Source: Diphasiastrum complanatum (taxonomy: Eukaryota; Streptophyta; Lycopodiopsida; Lycopodiales; Lycopodiaceae). From it: DNA of 64,000 nucleotides. Shown here one piece after another: positions 33,800-45,734 of the stretch (positions are counted from its first letter, which is position 1; each line of letters opens with the position of its first letter). The notes beneath the pieces were generated by a model, which was given only the letters and a program-made list of their open reading frames with translations, had not been told where the DNA came from and searched no databases. A program made the translations under genes and the position numbers. Where the stretch lies: the NCBI GenBank assembly GCA_029204225.1, contig CM055092.1:46689486-46753485 (forward strand). The letters run 5' to 3'.

Positions 33800-34130
33800 A
33801 GAGGAGGAAAGCTACTCGAGTATGGGTATGACCCCACCATCATCCAACGCCTAAGTATGATATCGTTGTTATTACGGAGTCTTCTCCACCATTGGATGAG
33901 AGTAGAGCATGTGTGGTCAGAGAAGGACTCGCCATGTGGGTATGGCTCCATCCAACGCCTAAACTTGACGTCTCTTGTTATCGTGGAGTCTTCTTCACCA
34001 TTGGATGAGAATGGGCCTCGTGGGAGTGAATGGCCCCCACGCCCTCGTTGTTGAGTGAGCTTGAATTATGTCATCATGATATTTCCATTATCATGGAGTC
34101 CTATGTACCATTCATGACATTGGGACCCTG
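33800..34130 (+). repeat. Diverged tandem repeat, about 115 bp, three units
   Basis: The phrase CCAACGCCTAA ... TTGTTAT.. GGAGTCTTCT.CACCATTGGATGAGA occurs at about 33842-33900 and 33953-34010. A weaker third copy (TTCCATTATCATGGAGTCC) lies near 34080. Non-coding. Confidence 0.6.
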
Positions 34131-34429
34131 CTTGCACCTGCAGTCAAAATTTGCACCCACAATCACAATTGATTAGAGTATATTGTTCCTTGTGTGGCTT
34201 ATCTCTTGAGAATAAGCCAACAACTCAAATGGCATATACAAAACGGGGGGTTGTGAGCGGGGGATAAAAATAAAGGCAACAATTGCCTCTCACCTACCTC
34301 TCACACCATAAAATACAAGATCAAAAAGACTTAATCAAAATTTAGCATTCAATAATTTTGTGACATTACCACAAGCTTGAAAACACATCCTTTGTACTAG
34401 TATATAGGTTCAAAGCAATGAAGTGAGAA

Positions 34430-34900
34430 AACTTTAGAAGGATCAAGAAGGTTTTCAATAACATTTGCATTTAAAATTAACTTTGTTGCATTGAAGTGCA
34501 TTGTGGAAACCTGCATGTACAAACTACATGTTTATAGCTTTGAGTGATGTTGTGTGGAAAGGCTAAAAGATCAAAAACATTTTAAGAATAGATTTTGTGG
34601 CATTATAACAAGATTAAAAGCAATAACTCATGTAGAGACTACTTGTCTAGAGCTTTGACTTATATGGTGAATAAAGGTTAGAAGATTATAATTATTTCAA
34701 TAAAAATAGCATCTATAGTTTACTTTGTAGCATTAGCACAAGATTAAAGGTAGAGACAACTTGTCTAGAGTCTTGAGTGACACTCTATGAAAAGGTTAGA
34801 TGATCAAAAAGATTTCAAGAAATTTTGCATCGATGGTTAATTTTGTCACACAAGATTGAAGGAAGTTTTATGTAAAAATGTACCAGCACAAGATTAAAAT
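34430..34900 (+). repeat. Diverged tandem array, about 130-bp unit, about four copies
   Basis: Each unit carries AAAAG.TTAGA.GATCAA, TTTCAA.AA, TTTGTRGCATT..., ACAAGATTAAAG and ACTTGTCTAGAG.... Copies start near 34432, 34555, 34665 and 34790. Divergence is high, so it is an old minisatellite or the remains of a repeated leader. Confidence 0.6.
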
Positions 34901-35209
34901 AAGTTCTATGTGGAAAAGTACATGCGATGACTAGTTGTATGAAACATGTAAATAAAACATAGCAACAATAGCACCGTGAAGACAAGGAACAATAGTAATA
35001 GTTTTGGTTTTAATACTAAGTTGCAAATGTATGTTAAAACAATCACTATTGAATCTTTATTATATTAAACCACAATGGCTCGGCGAGTAATCTGTTGAAA
35101 TGTTTTATAATATGTATGTGACAATTTGTGCATCATACCATTTTTATTATTTTGACTTAGTAATGGGCAAAAGCAAGTTTTGAAGGATCTCTTTCCACGA
35201 AGAGCCTAC

Positions 35210-35326
<117 letters not shown>

Positions 35327-35344
35327 TAAATGCTATTTGTACTT

Positions 35345-35600
35345 TAAGTAGTATAGCTTCTTTTGGACATGGATAACAACTGACGCTCAGCTATGACACC
35401 TGGTTTCCCCACTGTACTAACTCGTGCAGTTTTGTGTTGTGGGATGGTGGCAATCATTAATTGAACGTCTTAAACGTGGTTATGCTTTATGGTGCTTTTT
35501 TAGTATTGTATTTACTTTTCAGCTTTATGTAACCTTGTTGGACAATGAATAAAGGCTTCAAAGGGCTCAGTGTTGCTTTGTCAAGAGGAACTATGTGATG
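35345..35600 (+). repeat. Dispersed retroposon-like repeat, copy 1
   Basis: About 250 bases match 60668-60905 over most of the length (shared blocks AGTATARCTTCTTTTGGACATG, TTTTGTGTTGTGGGATGGTGGCA, GTGGTTATGCTTTATGGTRCTTT, ATGAATAAAGGCTT). Both end in AATAAAGGCTTnAAAG, a polyadenylation-like 3' end. A (CT)n run follows copy 1. It is likely a LINE or SINE 3' region. Confidence 0.65.
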
Positions 35601-35606
35601 TTTCGT

Positions 35607-35609
<3 letters not shown>

Positions 35610-35675
<66 letters not shown>
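35610..35675 (+). repeat. (CT)n microsatellite
   Basis: About 65 bases of CT repeat, directly after the retroposon-like tail at 35345-35600. Confidence 0.97.
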
Positions 35676-35679
<4 letters not shown>

Positions 35680-35741
35680 TTACATTATTGCTATGTCTCA
35701 TCTCAAACCTTAAAAATCCTAAAAGATTGACAAATTTGTGC

Positions 35742-35746
35742 TCTCC

Positions 35747-35825
<79 letters not shown>
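35742..35825 (+). repeat. (CT)n microsatellite
   Basis: CT repeat with a CTCC-interrupted start, followed to about 35925 by short CT runs and two copies of TAGAAATTTCTAAA(G/A). Confidence 0.95.
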
Positions 35826-35829
<4 letters not shown>

Positions 35830-36048
35830 TCCCAACTACGCTCCTCTCTTTCTCTCTCGAGATTTTATACCTTTTCTCTCTCTAGAAATTTCTAAAGACA
35901 CATGCTCTCTCTCTCTCTAGAAATTTCTAAAAGCACATGTCATATTTTCAACCCACTTCAACTGCATTTCAACTGCCCTTCAAATACGTTTTAGGGCAAA
36001 CATGGACCAATGAGAATAAACAAAACGTGTTTTGTCTATCATTGCCTA

Positions 36049-36051
<3 letters not shown>

Positions 36052-36117
<66 letters not shown>
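36052..36117 (+). repeat. (CT)n microsatellite
   Basis: About 65 bases of pure CT. Confidence 0.97.
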
Positions 36118-36188
36118 GTGAATGCGTATATCTGTTAACTCTTTCCCTTAATGTTTATGATCAAGACAATTTGTAAAATTCTTGACAT

Positions 36189-36200
36189 TGGTATTAGAGC
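36189..36200 (+). promoter_or_regulatory. Degenerate tRNA-iMet primer-binding site
   Basis: TGGTATTAGAGC follows CTTGACAT, an LTR-end-like context, so the CT-rich DNA to its left may include a decayed LTR. No element body follows within 1 kb. Confidence 0.35.
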
Positions 36201-36668
36201 TTCAAGTATCCTACTTGCGTGAGGAATTTTTTTGTAGTCAAGAAAGAGCACATCAAAGAGTAGAAGCCATAGTAGAGAATGTGACAACAAATGAGAAATG
36301 AAAATTTTGCCAATTTGTAGCCTTTTCTTTCTCTATTTTTTCTTGTTTGCTTTAATAGGCATTTGGAATGCAGAAGATGATATGGCACGATTCTAATAAA
36401 GTTATCTCTAATTTTTTCTTTTGTTGTAGGCCATTGAGAATAAAGTACTAGGGTATTGCCATCTTAGCACCAAATGTAACTATCAGTAGCAATTTGCACT
36501 CATTATTCATTGATTATGGCTTTTTTGTGGTTGCACAAAATTTTTCCATTTAGTATATTGTTACACTTTCCTATCTTTTTTCCATTGATGCATTCATTAG
36601 CATCCCTTACCACAAGATTATGTATGGGTTGCCTTCTATTCTTGTAATCAATGCACAATACTATAATT

Positions 36669-36689
36669 GTGTGTGTGTGTGTGTGTGTT
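36669..36689 (+). repeat. (GT)n microsatellite
   Basis: About 20 bases of GT repeat. Confidence 0.9.
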
Positions 36690-37384
36690 CAGAGTGTAAA
36701 AAAATTTGCTGACTGTTTTTGTCAAGACAAAGTAACAGAAACAAGGCCAATAACATCCAAAGAACATGGCCATTTGATGCTAAGAAAAGAAAACATAAAC
36801 ATTCATGTTGGTAAATCCCCCTCCCCACTCTCATGAGCTCACCTTGATGATATTCTCAATTTGTGAGAACATAACTTACATTCATAAATCACCAACATGT
36901 AAATACTTATGAAAATGTCGGAAAAAAATATTGCAAGTAGCATCAGGTATGGAAACTACATTCCCTTAGCTTGAGGTACTAACCATAACAATTCTACAGA
37001 TATAGAGATAACAATTGTAATCAACAATACAATTAGAGACAAACCATGTAGATGCTTTCATGCATCGATTCTTCCTTTCAGACTGATTGTCAGTAATAAG
37101 TGTCACATGTACTTTGAATCCCTTGCCAATGCAAATGGTAAATTGTAATTATTAAATTGTAAATGGCTAAGTCACCGACCTATAATAACAATTGTAAATT
37201 GCAATGTAAATATTTGTTCGTGATTTCAATCACTATTATTTTGTTTGAAATTGATAGGCGTAGTCATGCATAGAGAAAGAGAAAGATAGTTTATTCAGCT
37301 GCGCACGATAAGTTTTAATTCTTGTCATTTGAATTCTTTTTATTCGATTCTATTCGACCTATCTTTTCAAATCCGAAATGGCCA

Positions 37385-37902
37385 AGGGGGTACTGGGTCT
37401 CATGAGAGTCTGCTGGACTGACTTCCTAAAAAGTAGGAAGGGTTGACCGGTCAACATGATGTGTCATATGCTCATTGGGACACTTGGTCCAGTGCATGAG
37501 TGACACTTGTTGGGCGATCAATGGACAGGTCAACAGGACATGTGTCATATGCTCATTGGGACACTTGGTCCAATGTATGAGTGACACGTGTTAGACTGTC
37601 CACCTACTAGCTTGCCTATGTGTCAGGGTACTGCCAAGTGGCAAATGTCGACTATGCATGGAGTTTGGCATGTGTCGACGTTAGAATGTGTCACAATTAA
37701 GGGGTGCTTGAGGGGATATAGTGTGAGCCTTGTCAGACATTCCTCATTATTATCGTATTTCTATGCAACTATGGTTGAGACTTGCAGCAAAGCTCTCATG
37801 TTTGCTTGTTGATCTATGTACATTTGCTTGAGATTCATAAAGTGACGGATTTGTTGGGTAATTTTGTGCATTTACTTAGGTTTTGTGAGCTTGTGTGCAA
37901 CA
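37385..37902 (+). repeat. LTR with an 81-bp internal duplication, followed by a PBS
   Basis: The segment ends TGTGCAACA, followed after seven Ts by a perfect TGGTATCAGAGC priming site (37910-37921). The block GTGTCATATGCTCATTGGGA (continuing ACACTTGGTCCA.TG.ATGAGTGACAC) is tandemly duplicated with an 81-bp period (37461 and 37542), a pattern seen in LTR U3 enhancer regions. The left end is not certain and no second LTR was found. Confidence 0.55.
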
Positions 37903-38028
37903 TTTTTTTTGGTATCAGAGCAGTTGCTTTTCGTTTTCCACACTTTTCAAAAGTGTTTATTCAAATGCTTTAGACTAATATAAATTTGAAAAGTCAAACT
38001 CTAAGTCTCATATGAAAATTCGTCTCAA

Positions 38029-38165
38029 TGGAAGTTGAGGTGTCCCAGCCTTTTATGCCAAACCTCTTGAATAGGTATTTGCTCTCTTGCAACACATCCA
38101 ACTTGGTTAGCAAGTAATACAAGCATCTAGTTTGAACAACTTTCCGTGCCTTTTACCTTCAGTTC
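38029..38165 (-). pseudogene. Antisense copia fragment (pre-integrase region)
   Basis: The plus strand closely resembles 53917-54040 (GAGGTGTCCCAGCCTTTTATGCCA..., CATCCAACTTGGTTAGCA..., TTTCCGTGCCTTTTACC), the minus-strand copia coding region between protease and integrase. It sits about 110 bp after a PBS in opposite orientation, so it is a separate insertion or a rearranged piece. Confidence 0.7.
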
Positions 38166-38199
38166 ATTTTTGCAGAGCTACAGTTTTGGTTCATTTATG

Positions 38200-39090
38200 C
38201 AAACAGAACATTTACGGCCAATTTCACCGCTTATCAACAATCAATGACAAGGACTGGATGGATGCCAACTGATCACCAGCTAACTGGCGATCGCAATTGA
38301 TGACCTAATCTCTTAATATAAATAGTTGTTCATATTCATACAGTTTCATCATCTAATCATCATAGTTATCAGAAGAAGTTTTTGAATAGTTAGCTCTCTC
38401 TCTCTCTCAAGCCTGCGACCTTGAACACTCCTGAGCATTCTAGCTCACTTCTTAGAGTTGTTTTAGAGATTGCTATTGCACTACTGCTTATCAGCATTGC
38501 GCTTAATTCAGACTTTCATTTTAGTCGCTCAGAGATAGCATAGAGTACGCAACTTCAATCTGCAACTTATTGTAATCATTTACTTTTGTTTTGTTTTGAA
38601 TCAATACTATCTTTTATTGCGTTCAGCTTCGTCTCAAAATGTATGCATTTTCTGGAGTTCTTTGTGACTAATTATTTCTTTGTTAATTTTTTATGCTTAA
38701 TTGTTTGGCTACGTAATCACTGTAGTACTGGCGATTTCAAAGTTAGTTACTATAAGTTCAAACGTGATTTCTATCACTATTGTCTTGTTTGAAATTGATA
38801 GGCATAGTCATGCATTAGAAAGATGAAGATAGTTTATTCAGCCATGCACGAAAAGTTTTCTTTCTAAACACACAAATTATTTTCATTCGTTTTCTTTTTT
38901 AGCTAGACCTATCTTCTGTACACCACTTTCCGACACCAACACACAAACATATGGCCATGCAAATCACTCCATAGTGTTTACTCTTATTAGCTGCATAACG
39001 CATATCCAAATACTAGCTAGCAGCATAGATATGGACATGGCTTACTTTTCAAGAGCAATATCATAAATACTCTGATATGCAGAATCATGA
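38200..39090. other. No recognisable gene
   Basis: AT-rich sequence with a short CT run at 38393-38410 and an LTR-like TATA context (CTTAATATAAATAG near 38312-38325). I see no coding motif. Confidence 0.4.
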
Positions 39091-39188
39091 ATGAGCACAA
39101 TGTGCTTAGATTTAGACGCCAGAATGCGTGCGTCGGGTTTATTGCTGGCGTACATTATCTTGTGCAAGCTAAATAACCATCTAAACCT

Positions 39189-39189
<1 letters not shown>

Positions 39190-39279
<90 letters not shown>

Positions 39280-39320
39280 GAATGTCCCCTTGATATATAC
39301 ATATATATATATATGTCGGG
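39190..39320 (+). repeat. (AT)n microsatellite
   Basis: About 87 bases of AT repeat (39190-39276), then CTTGATATATAC and a shorter AT run. Tyr/Ile open frames across it are artefacts. Confidence 0.97.
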
Positions 39321-39668
39321 TTGCCCATGTGCCTTATGTAGTCATGTAATGGATTCTTTGTGACGATTATGCCCCTTTTTCTGGCTTTTTAGAAAGCAGA
39401 AAACGTCACTGGGTTCTTAGAAAAAAATTGAAAAAAAAAACGTGTCAGTCCGCGTGCGTCAGTCTGTGCCAATCTGCCACGTGGCAGTTGCTGAATGGTC
39501 CAAAGAAAGTCAGACTGCAGATTATGGTTTATTAATGGCATGTAGAAAAGTACGCTATCTACTGTCTTGCAATTTTAAATACGTGGATGCATTTGCTCGT
39601 TGCAGCTTGTCCATTGTAAAAGATAGTATTTATGCTAGCTTCATATTCATGGTATATCATACCCAAGG

Positions 39669-39770
39669 GGGTTGGCTCAATTGTTTAGCTTAAACTCCAA
39701 AGTTTCTTTTGGTCCCACATTAGAGCCTCCTCATGAAAACCACGACGCGTAGTCATGGGTATGATTTCCT
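39669..39770 (+). repeat. Possible tRNA-derived SINE head
   Basis: GGTTGGCTCAATTGTTTAGC resembles a tRNA box A (TRGCNNARYNGG), and GGGTATGATTTCC about 80 bases on resembles a degenerate box B. No clear poly-A tail or target duplication was found. Confidence 0.3.
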
Positions 39771-39779
39771 AGTTGAGGT

Positions 39780-42700
39780 GATTTGCATTCATTTTATTGC
39801 TCTCCAAGTTCTAGAGGTGGTGGAAAAAGTTAATCCAGGTGCGAAATGAAGTGACCTTTCTTGGCTATCCTTGTGAAAATTAATGATGTAATTTTGAGAT
39901 GCCTCAACTTTGCAATCATGGGAGCTAGGTTCTAGGACAAACACAAATTATCTATGTATTTTCTATTCTTTTTAATGTATTCCTTAAGGATATAGTATGT
40001 CTACTCTTGTTCTTTGAATACACTTTTCTTTTTTCCTTGCCAATATTTAACAAGGTATGAATCCCAATCTCTAGCCAATGACGTATCTCTATGATGTCAT
40101 TCATGTGTGCTCTAGAAGGAATAGTGACGAAAGACCAAGCATAGCACTCTCTAGTCTAGGGGCAAATTCTTTGCAATGGCATTGCCCATTTATTGTCCAA
40201 TGGTGAGAGCTTTCACATGTGCAGGTGATAGAATATGGTTGTTAGTGGGTTCTCATTTTTGTTCACCACAAATAGGCTTTAGAAACTTATAAATCTTCAG
40301 TTATGTACATGTTTTGTAATACCTTGCATGCGACCCACTCTATAGAGTGGGATGGTTACAACATGGTGTGTAAACTATAATGGTTCCAATCTCATGCTAG
40401 TTTCTCTTTATGAAATAGACATATGAAATGATTCTAGCAGATCTAGTGTCTTATTTGAAGCTTGTGATCAATTCACAAGTGACTATATTGATGCAACCAT
40501 TTCTAGGTCAAGTTGGAGCTTGAGCCATTTTTCAAGACTAGTTTTTGGGGTTCATTTTGATGATAATTTCATGATAACCTTAATCTTAATTGACTTTGGG
40601 GATATTGACTCTACATGCATTATATCTTATAATGTTATTAAAATCATATTGCTTCTAAAATCTAGACTTGTGAGTGCTTGAAATCTCATATCATTGTTCT
40701 TAGCTAGTGTCAATCAACTAGGTATGGTGTGTTGAAAGTTTTCCATGATTCTAACATTGCAACTTACAAAGATCAACAAGCCTTGCAGTAGCTCATATAA
40801 TATAGGCCCTTACCCCTAATTCTCAACAACTTTGGAGGACTGGCAAGCCATGCACTCATGGGAAGATATTTAAGACATGATCTAAGATTTGTGAAATCTT
40901 TCATTAGCATGTTTTGACATGCTTGAGTATTTGTAATGGCTGTCATCACATGCATGATTGTGTAGACTATTTCTGGTAGGGTCATACCAAAACTTTGGTA
41001 TCATTTGACAACTTTCTTATCAATGGCAATCACATTTTAGGAGATACCATGAACAGTTGTGAAGAAAACAATGTACAATTGTTATTCATGTAAAAGTTGG
41101 CCCTTTCAATGTGCTTAAATTTAGATGCTAGAATGCTAATTAAAATTAGAAATAGCCTGGTGTATTTAGTTCAATATACTACAAAGAGAATTTTTTTAAG
41201 GTATTTGAAAGGATATGCTTATCGATACAATGAATTTGATTTACAGCACCAACAAGGGCTATACATAAAAGTAAAAACTATTAGAGTTCCTACCTATTTG
41301 TTTTTTATTGAGGATCTATCAAGTATGTAGATATAATTTACTTCAAATGACCAACAAAATTACATGGAATTTTAGATAGTCTAGGTCAAAATTGATTTTG
41401 GCCTTGAGAATTGAAATCTATTTCAAGCTTGGCTTGGATCGATAGGTCAAATCACATCGAAATCCACCCTTTGGTTAAAATTTGCACCTATTTTGACTCT
41501 ATGTCTATTTGATCAATCCAAAACTCATTTCAACCTAGTGCTTATTTTGATCCAACAACTATTTTGATCATATCTCTAATTGGATGTAGGTCATGATCTT
41601 ATTTCAACCTGAAAATTGAAATCCATTATATCTTTGATCGCGATAACATCTATAGAAATGAGTAGATTTTTTTCATAGGATAGACTACAAAAGTACACAG
41701 GAGTTTTCACAAGATGGTGGCAATTGGTAGCAACGATCCTTACAATTATATTAAACATGTTGCTATGACTAGTATTTACTACATGTATAATGTCCAATAA
41801 ATTTGAGTCGGTAGGTGGTGTTCTAGCTACCACATTGAATAAGCATGTGCGTACAACTCTCTATAAATACATTTGGGTAGCAGAACAGAAAACAAGCATA
41901 GCATGGTAGATGTATCAGACATGTAGAGTCATAACCGGTGTCTGTGCAATTGTCTTGGCCTCTCATTATTAACTTATCAGGTTTTACATTAATTTGAGCA
42001 GTCCATGCAACACTTACGTATGTGTGATACTAAAACTTCACAAATGAATACTTGAACATAATGCATTTTTATCCATTGTCATACATGCTATTAGATATAT
42101 CTTCAAGTAGAAATGTACCAAACTTAGCATCAACTATTTGCATATCTTAGTATGATATTAGAGACTTAATTCTTCAGGAAGGGACTGTCATCTCATATGT
42201 ATACATACAACTTTATTCAATGATCGTGCTAGACTGTACCAAAGATAGTCGTTATTTGAGTGCCGAAAAGAAAGTATTCATGACAGATGAATAAGATGGT
42301 TTAAAGACAGTTCTTTAGAGCATGCTTTACGGAAACACAGCAAATGACTGTAATGCACTAGAGCGTTTGTCTGATCAGAGAGAAATTCATGAAATGCGTT
42401 AGAGATTGTTAGCAGACTCCAAATCACTCACACTCAGCAGTGCGGAGAACAGAGATAAGAGAGAATAACTCACAAAACTCTATTCACTTCTTCAATCTCT
42501 TACATAAGCATAAACTCCTCTCTCTCGATGATCGAGACTGAAGTGTGAGATCAATATATGTTCTACAGGGCGAACAAACACACCTCTAAAACAACAGGTG
42601 CGTCGCTCCCGCAAAAGGATCTAGTTAACAATTAGACTAAAAATACGTTTACCTATACCATAGGAGGTATACTTAACTATGAGTTGAAGTTACTCTAGTT

Positions 42701-43050
42701 TATCATGTCTTTTCGTATCTAGTCGTTTTGTATGGACAACCTAGTTGTCCAAGACAATGTCTTTTCCTTTAAAAGGTCTTGCCCTTAATTACAAGGCAAG
42801 AACTTAGGAGATATATTCCCAAAAAATGACTTAGGCCTCTTCATGATTTATACTTATCCAGCTCATATCTTCATTTTCGAGTATATTATGCCATATTTAT
42901 GTTGCTATTTAATATTTAACATTTTCGTGGCATCACATGTCCTTTTACCGTGGATATTATATCATTCCGATATAACATTCATGGTAACACTTCACCTTTC
43001 CTCTATTAGTGTTACTTTAGACTTTTGGTGAGATACGACTAGAAAACATG
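39780..43050. other. No recognisable gene
   Basis: About 3.3 kb of AT-rich DNA without coding motifs. A 32-base block near 41104-41138 resembles one at 39098-39130 (AATGTGCTTAGATTTAGAYGCYAGAATGC). Near 42540-42860 the text resembles an antisense LTR but has no delimitable ends. It is probably old repeat debris into which the nested array inserted. Confidence 0.4.
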
Positions 43051-43056
43051 GATATG

Positions 43057-43600
43057 TGTTGTGGGTATTTCCTGTACATATATAAACAAGTGGGTCCCAC
43101 CACTTAAAATATTGTTGGCCAAGCCTTATCTAGTGGGCCCCGCCACAGTACATTGTACAGTTAGAATAATAAGTGCGAAGGCACTGGCGTCCTGCGTGTG
43201 TAAGCCCAACCCAATGAGCACGCAAAATGGTTAGGTAGAACTTGAATAATAGACTTGGGGCCCAAATAGAATAAAATAATAAAAACTCCAAAGTCAAGCT
43301 ACATGGTTCTAAGTTGAGGGAATCTCACATGAATCATGTGAGTTTGGTCCTTTTCTTATTGCAGCATTAGATTGCAATAAGTTTAGTTTGAATGGCTAGG
43401 ATTAGGATTCTAGCCAATTAGAAAGGGCCAATGAGAGCCAAGATGGCCTCCCCTCTCAACTATATAAGGAGGCCATTTTCCGTTGTAAAGCATCATCTCT
43501 ATTTTTAGTAAAGCTCTAGCTCTTTCTATTTCTAACTCCATCTCTAGCTATCTCTCTATCTCCTTCCTTGGTTGGGACCGAATAGTTTGGAGAGACAAAA
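43057..43600 (+). repeat. LTR1 of the layer-1 element
   Basis: Matches LTR2 (58481 on) from TGTTGTGGGTATTTCC through the GACCGAATAGTTTGG block near 43575-43590, with scattered differences and a few indels. It then diverges, and the LTR 3' terminus present in LTR2 and LTR3 (GCCGCTCCCAGCGAC...) is missing here. Confidence 0.75.
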
Positions 43601-44142
43601 AATAAAAAATTGGAATAGCCTCCTCCCACGACTGTGACGGTTCTATTCCCTTAAAAAAAATAATGAAAACTAAAAATTGGAAGAAAAACCTCAGCGTTTG
43701 CTATCTTTTAGATAGCGTCCTCCCACGACTTTGACTGTTCTATTCCCACAAAAAAAAAAAAGGACCGTAAGAAAAAAAATCGTAAAAAAAAAAGACCGTA
43801 ATTTTTTTTTAAAAAAAGACCGTAAAAAAAAAACCAATAATTTTAATTTTAGCACAAGTCTCCTTGGTGAGTGATTTCCATATCAGTTACCATCCACCTT
43901 CATTTTCATTTTTCTTGTCCATCTCCATTCAATCTTCCATCCGCTCTCTCATCTGTTAAATTCATTTCTATTTTACTTTTCAATCCTTACTTATCAATTT
44001 TTTACTTACTCTTTTCTCGTCTTCTTCTTCTCCATCTCAAAAAAAAAAAAATGAATTTTTTTTTTTTGGAACACCAACGTCATTGAGCGAACCTTGAAGC
44101 AATTCACCAACCGACTACTTTGCAACATTCTGGTGTTGAGCT
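43600..44142 (+). other. A-rich leader with a repeated GTCCTCCCACGACT module
   Basis: CCTCCCACGACT.TGAC.GTTCTATTCCC occurs at about 43620 and 43718 (period about 98). Beyond it, GACCGTAA recurs several times between poly-A tracts (43763-43835). The Gag start at 44143 follows. No primer-binding site is recognisable, consistent with damage at the LTR1-leader junction. Confidence 0.55.
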
Positions 44143-45030
44143 ATGGAGACCACCAATGTAGGATTATCTAAACTAAAAAAGTTCCCTTATGAAACAATCC
44201 AAGACTACACCTATCGAATCATCCAATTAGTGAAGGATTGTAATCCACCGATTCCTGAACGGATCGTCATGGCAAAATACTATGTTGGACTGCCCAAAAG
44301 AATCAGATATGGTATGACAGAATTAGCATCATGTGCGTCACCTGTACAACTCTGTAAGGATGCTACCATGATGGAAATCTCACAAGGGATGAGGAATTTT
44401 CCCTATCGCTTTGATGAATCATCAGATGGGAAATCAGAGAAACAAAGGTCAATAATGAACGATGATCCAACAAGAATGGGAACCTGTGGGAGGCAACAAA
44501 GTGCAGCAAAGTCAAGCAGATCAAGTGTAGCGGAAGACCAAGGACCTTGCACTTCAAGTTCAGGCCGTCATCAAGCTTATGCTCTCACAGTCAATTTTCT
44601 TGAAAAAGACGAATGTACCTACTACTTTGGAGATCATCCAAGTACCAAGTGTCCAATTAAGAATCCGCGCTTATTAAAAGGACAAAATGAAGAGCAACAA
44701 GTTTGTCGATGGCAAGATCCAGCAGTTCAACAGTCAAAAGCAGAATCAAGCCAACAAGGAGCTCACCAGAAGGATGGATGTCAGATTGATCCATCTAAAT
44801 CACGAGTTTCTTCAACAAACAGTGGCACGATAGAAGTTTTGGTTATATCCTCTTGCATGTCACCGAACTCAATGGAGGATCATAACAGCCTACCAGTCTA
44901 TTTTGTGAAAGATCCTAAGGGGAATATGTTACCGGTGTATGCCTATCAAGTTAGAGGCGATGGCATACTGCACTCAGTTAGGTGCCATGGATGCGGAGGA
45001 AAACACCATTGTGCTGAATGTCCACACTGA
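44143..45030 (+). CDS. Gag-like protein of the layer-1 element
   Basis: An intact frame of 295 codons. Residues 10-95 look like a retrotransposon capsid region (YETIQDYTYRIIQLVKD, MAKYYVGLPKRIRYGM). A degenerate first zinc finger, CTYYFGDHPSTKC, lies at about 158-170, where the second Cys is replaced by Tyr. The C-terminus (281-293) is a zinc knuckle CHGCGGKHHCAEC of CX2CX3HX4C type. The long middle is Gln/Ser-rich. Gag would package the element RNA; enzymes would have to come from elsewhere. The upstream start of Gag may be truncated, since the leader is A-rich and the first ATG lies within capsid-like sequence. It has no stop codon, although the host element is otherwise decayed. Confidence 0.6.
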   Translation: METTNVGLSKLKKFPYETIQDYTYRIIQLVKDCNPPIPERIVMAKYYVGLPKRIRYGMTELASCASPVQLCKDATMMEISQGMRNFPYRFDESSDGKSEKQRSIMNDDPTRMGTCGRQQSAAKSSRSSVAEDQGPCTSSSGRHQAYALTVNFLEKDECTYYFGDHPSTKCPIKNPRLLKGQNEEQQVCRWQDPAVQQSKAESSQQGAHQKDGCQIDPSKSRVSSTNSGTIEVLVISSCMSPNSMEDHNSLPVYFVKDPKGNMLPVYAYQVRGDGILHSVRCHGCGGKHHCAECPH

Positions 45031-45309
45031 GGGGGTCCATCAACATTTGATCCCTCATGTTCACAATGTGGAGTTAATCATCCATGCTGAGATTGCCCGA
45101 TGAGAAATTCACAAATAGCAGGAGGCATTTGGCTTATGTAGACCGACATGCATCAATGGTGACCCTTCCACCTCGAACATACTACAAAAGAAAAATCCTA
45201 GTGCCACCAGGTTATTAAATGAGTGAGGAAGAAGACAATCTGGCAAAAGTCCCAAAGTACGCAAAGATCCCTCGGGCAAACAAGTAAAACCATCACAGAA
45301 GACAAAGAT

Positions 45310-45734
45310 GGTAGAATCCATCATGCCAATGGTAACTAACGAAGTCAAGAAATTGGCAACCGACAAAGTCCAGCGGTTTTTTTACCAAGCCTCTTGGCAC
45401 AATCAATGCAAAGAATTCTTAGTGATGAATTACAAAGGGGCCTAGCGTCAACGGAGTGACGAGAAGGCAATCTAGCACAAGATTCAAGGAAAAGTGCAAC
45501 CACGCAGCCTTCAATGGGGAGAGAAGACTAAAGTTGATGATTGTCCCTCAACGAGCAAGATTCAACCAAAGTTTAATTGTTCCACAATTCAACAGACCCC
45601 CAAATCAACGCCAATTCGGGGTATATCCATTCTTCAAAGGCCAAATCCAGGGAATCCAAGCCCAAATAGACCTCCAGTACAGCAAGCACCAGTGCCTACA
45701 ATGAAAAAGCCTTGTCTTCAATCTATGATATTGA
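45310..45734 (+). pseudogene. Second coding region of the layer-1 element, 5' part, interrupted
   Basis: This matches 59126-59565 (the sister copy's 222-codon frame) but carries stops and frame changes. It is cut at 45734 by the layer-2 copia insertion and resumes at 58040-58290 on the other side. The shared text includes the KKLAT, STSKIQPK and RPPVQQAPVPTM regions. Confidence 0.7.

Larger units (their letters stand above)
37225..38930 (+). repeat. Dispersed direct repeat flanking an LTR
   Basis: About 150 bases near 37225-37380 (TTTGAAATTGATAGGCGTAG, GATAGTTTATTCAGC, TCGACCTATCTT) recur at 38765-38930 in the same order and orientation. The two copies bracket the LTR and antisense copia fragment at 37385-38165. 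They may be the ends of one element or a target-side duplication; the relation is unresolved. Confidence 0.45.

Noticed and set aside
34430-34900. Repeat array considered as CRISPR-like
   Set aside because: The whole unit is repeated and diverged; there are no constant short repeats with unique spacers, and the host is a plant.
39042-39363. Tyr/Ile open frames, and an exon-like [25 protein letters not shown] ending at a GTAAGC donor
   Set aside because: The first is (AT)n. The second matches no family I can name, and a diverged copy near 41100 loses the frame, so I did not call an exon.
44143-45030. Endogenous pararetrovirus coat protein, because of the CX2CX3HX4C finger
   Set aside because: LTRs with a 5-bp target duplication flank the element, and no movement-protein or RT region accompanies it.
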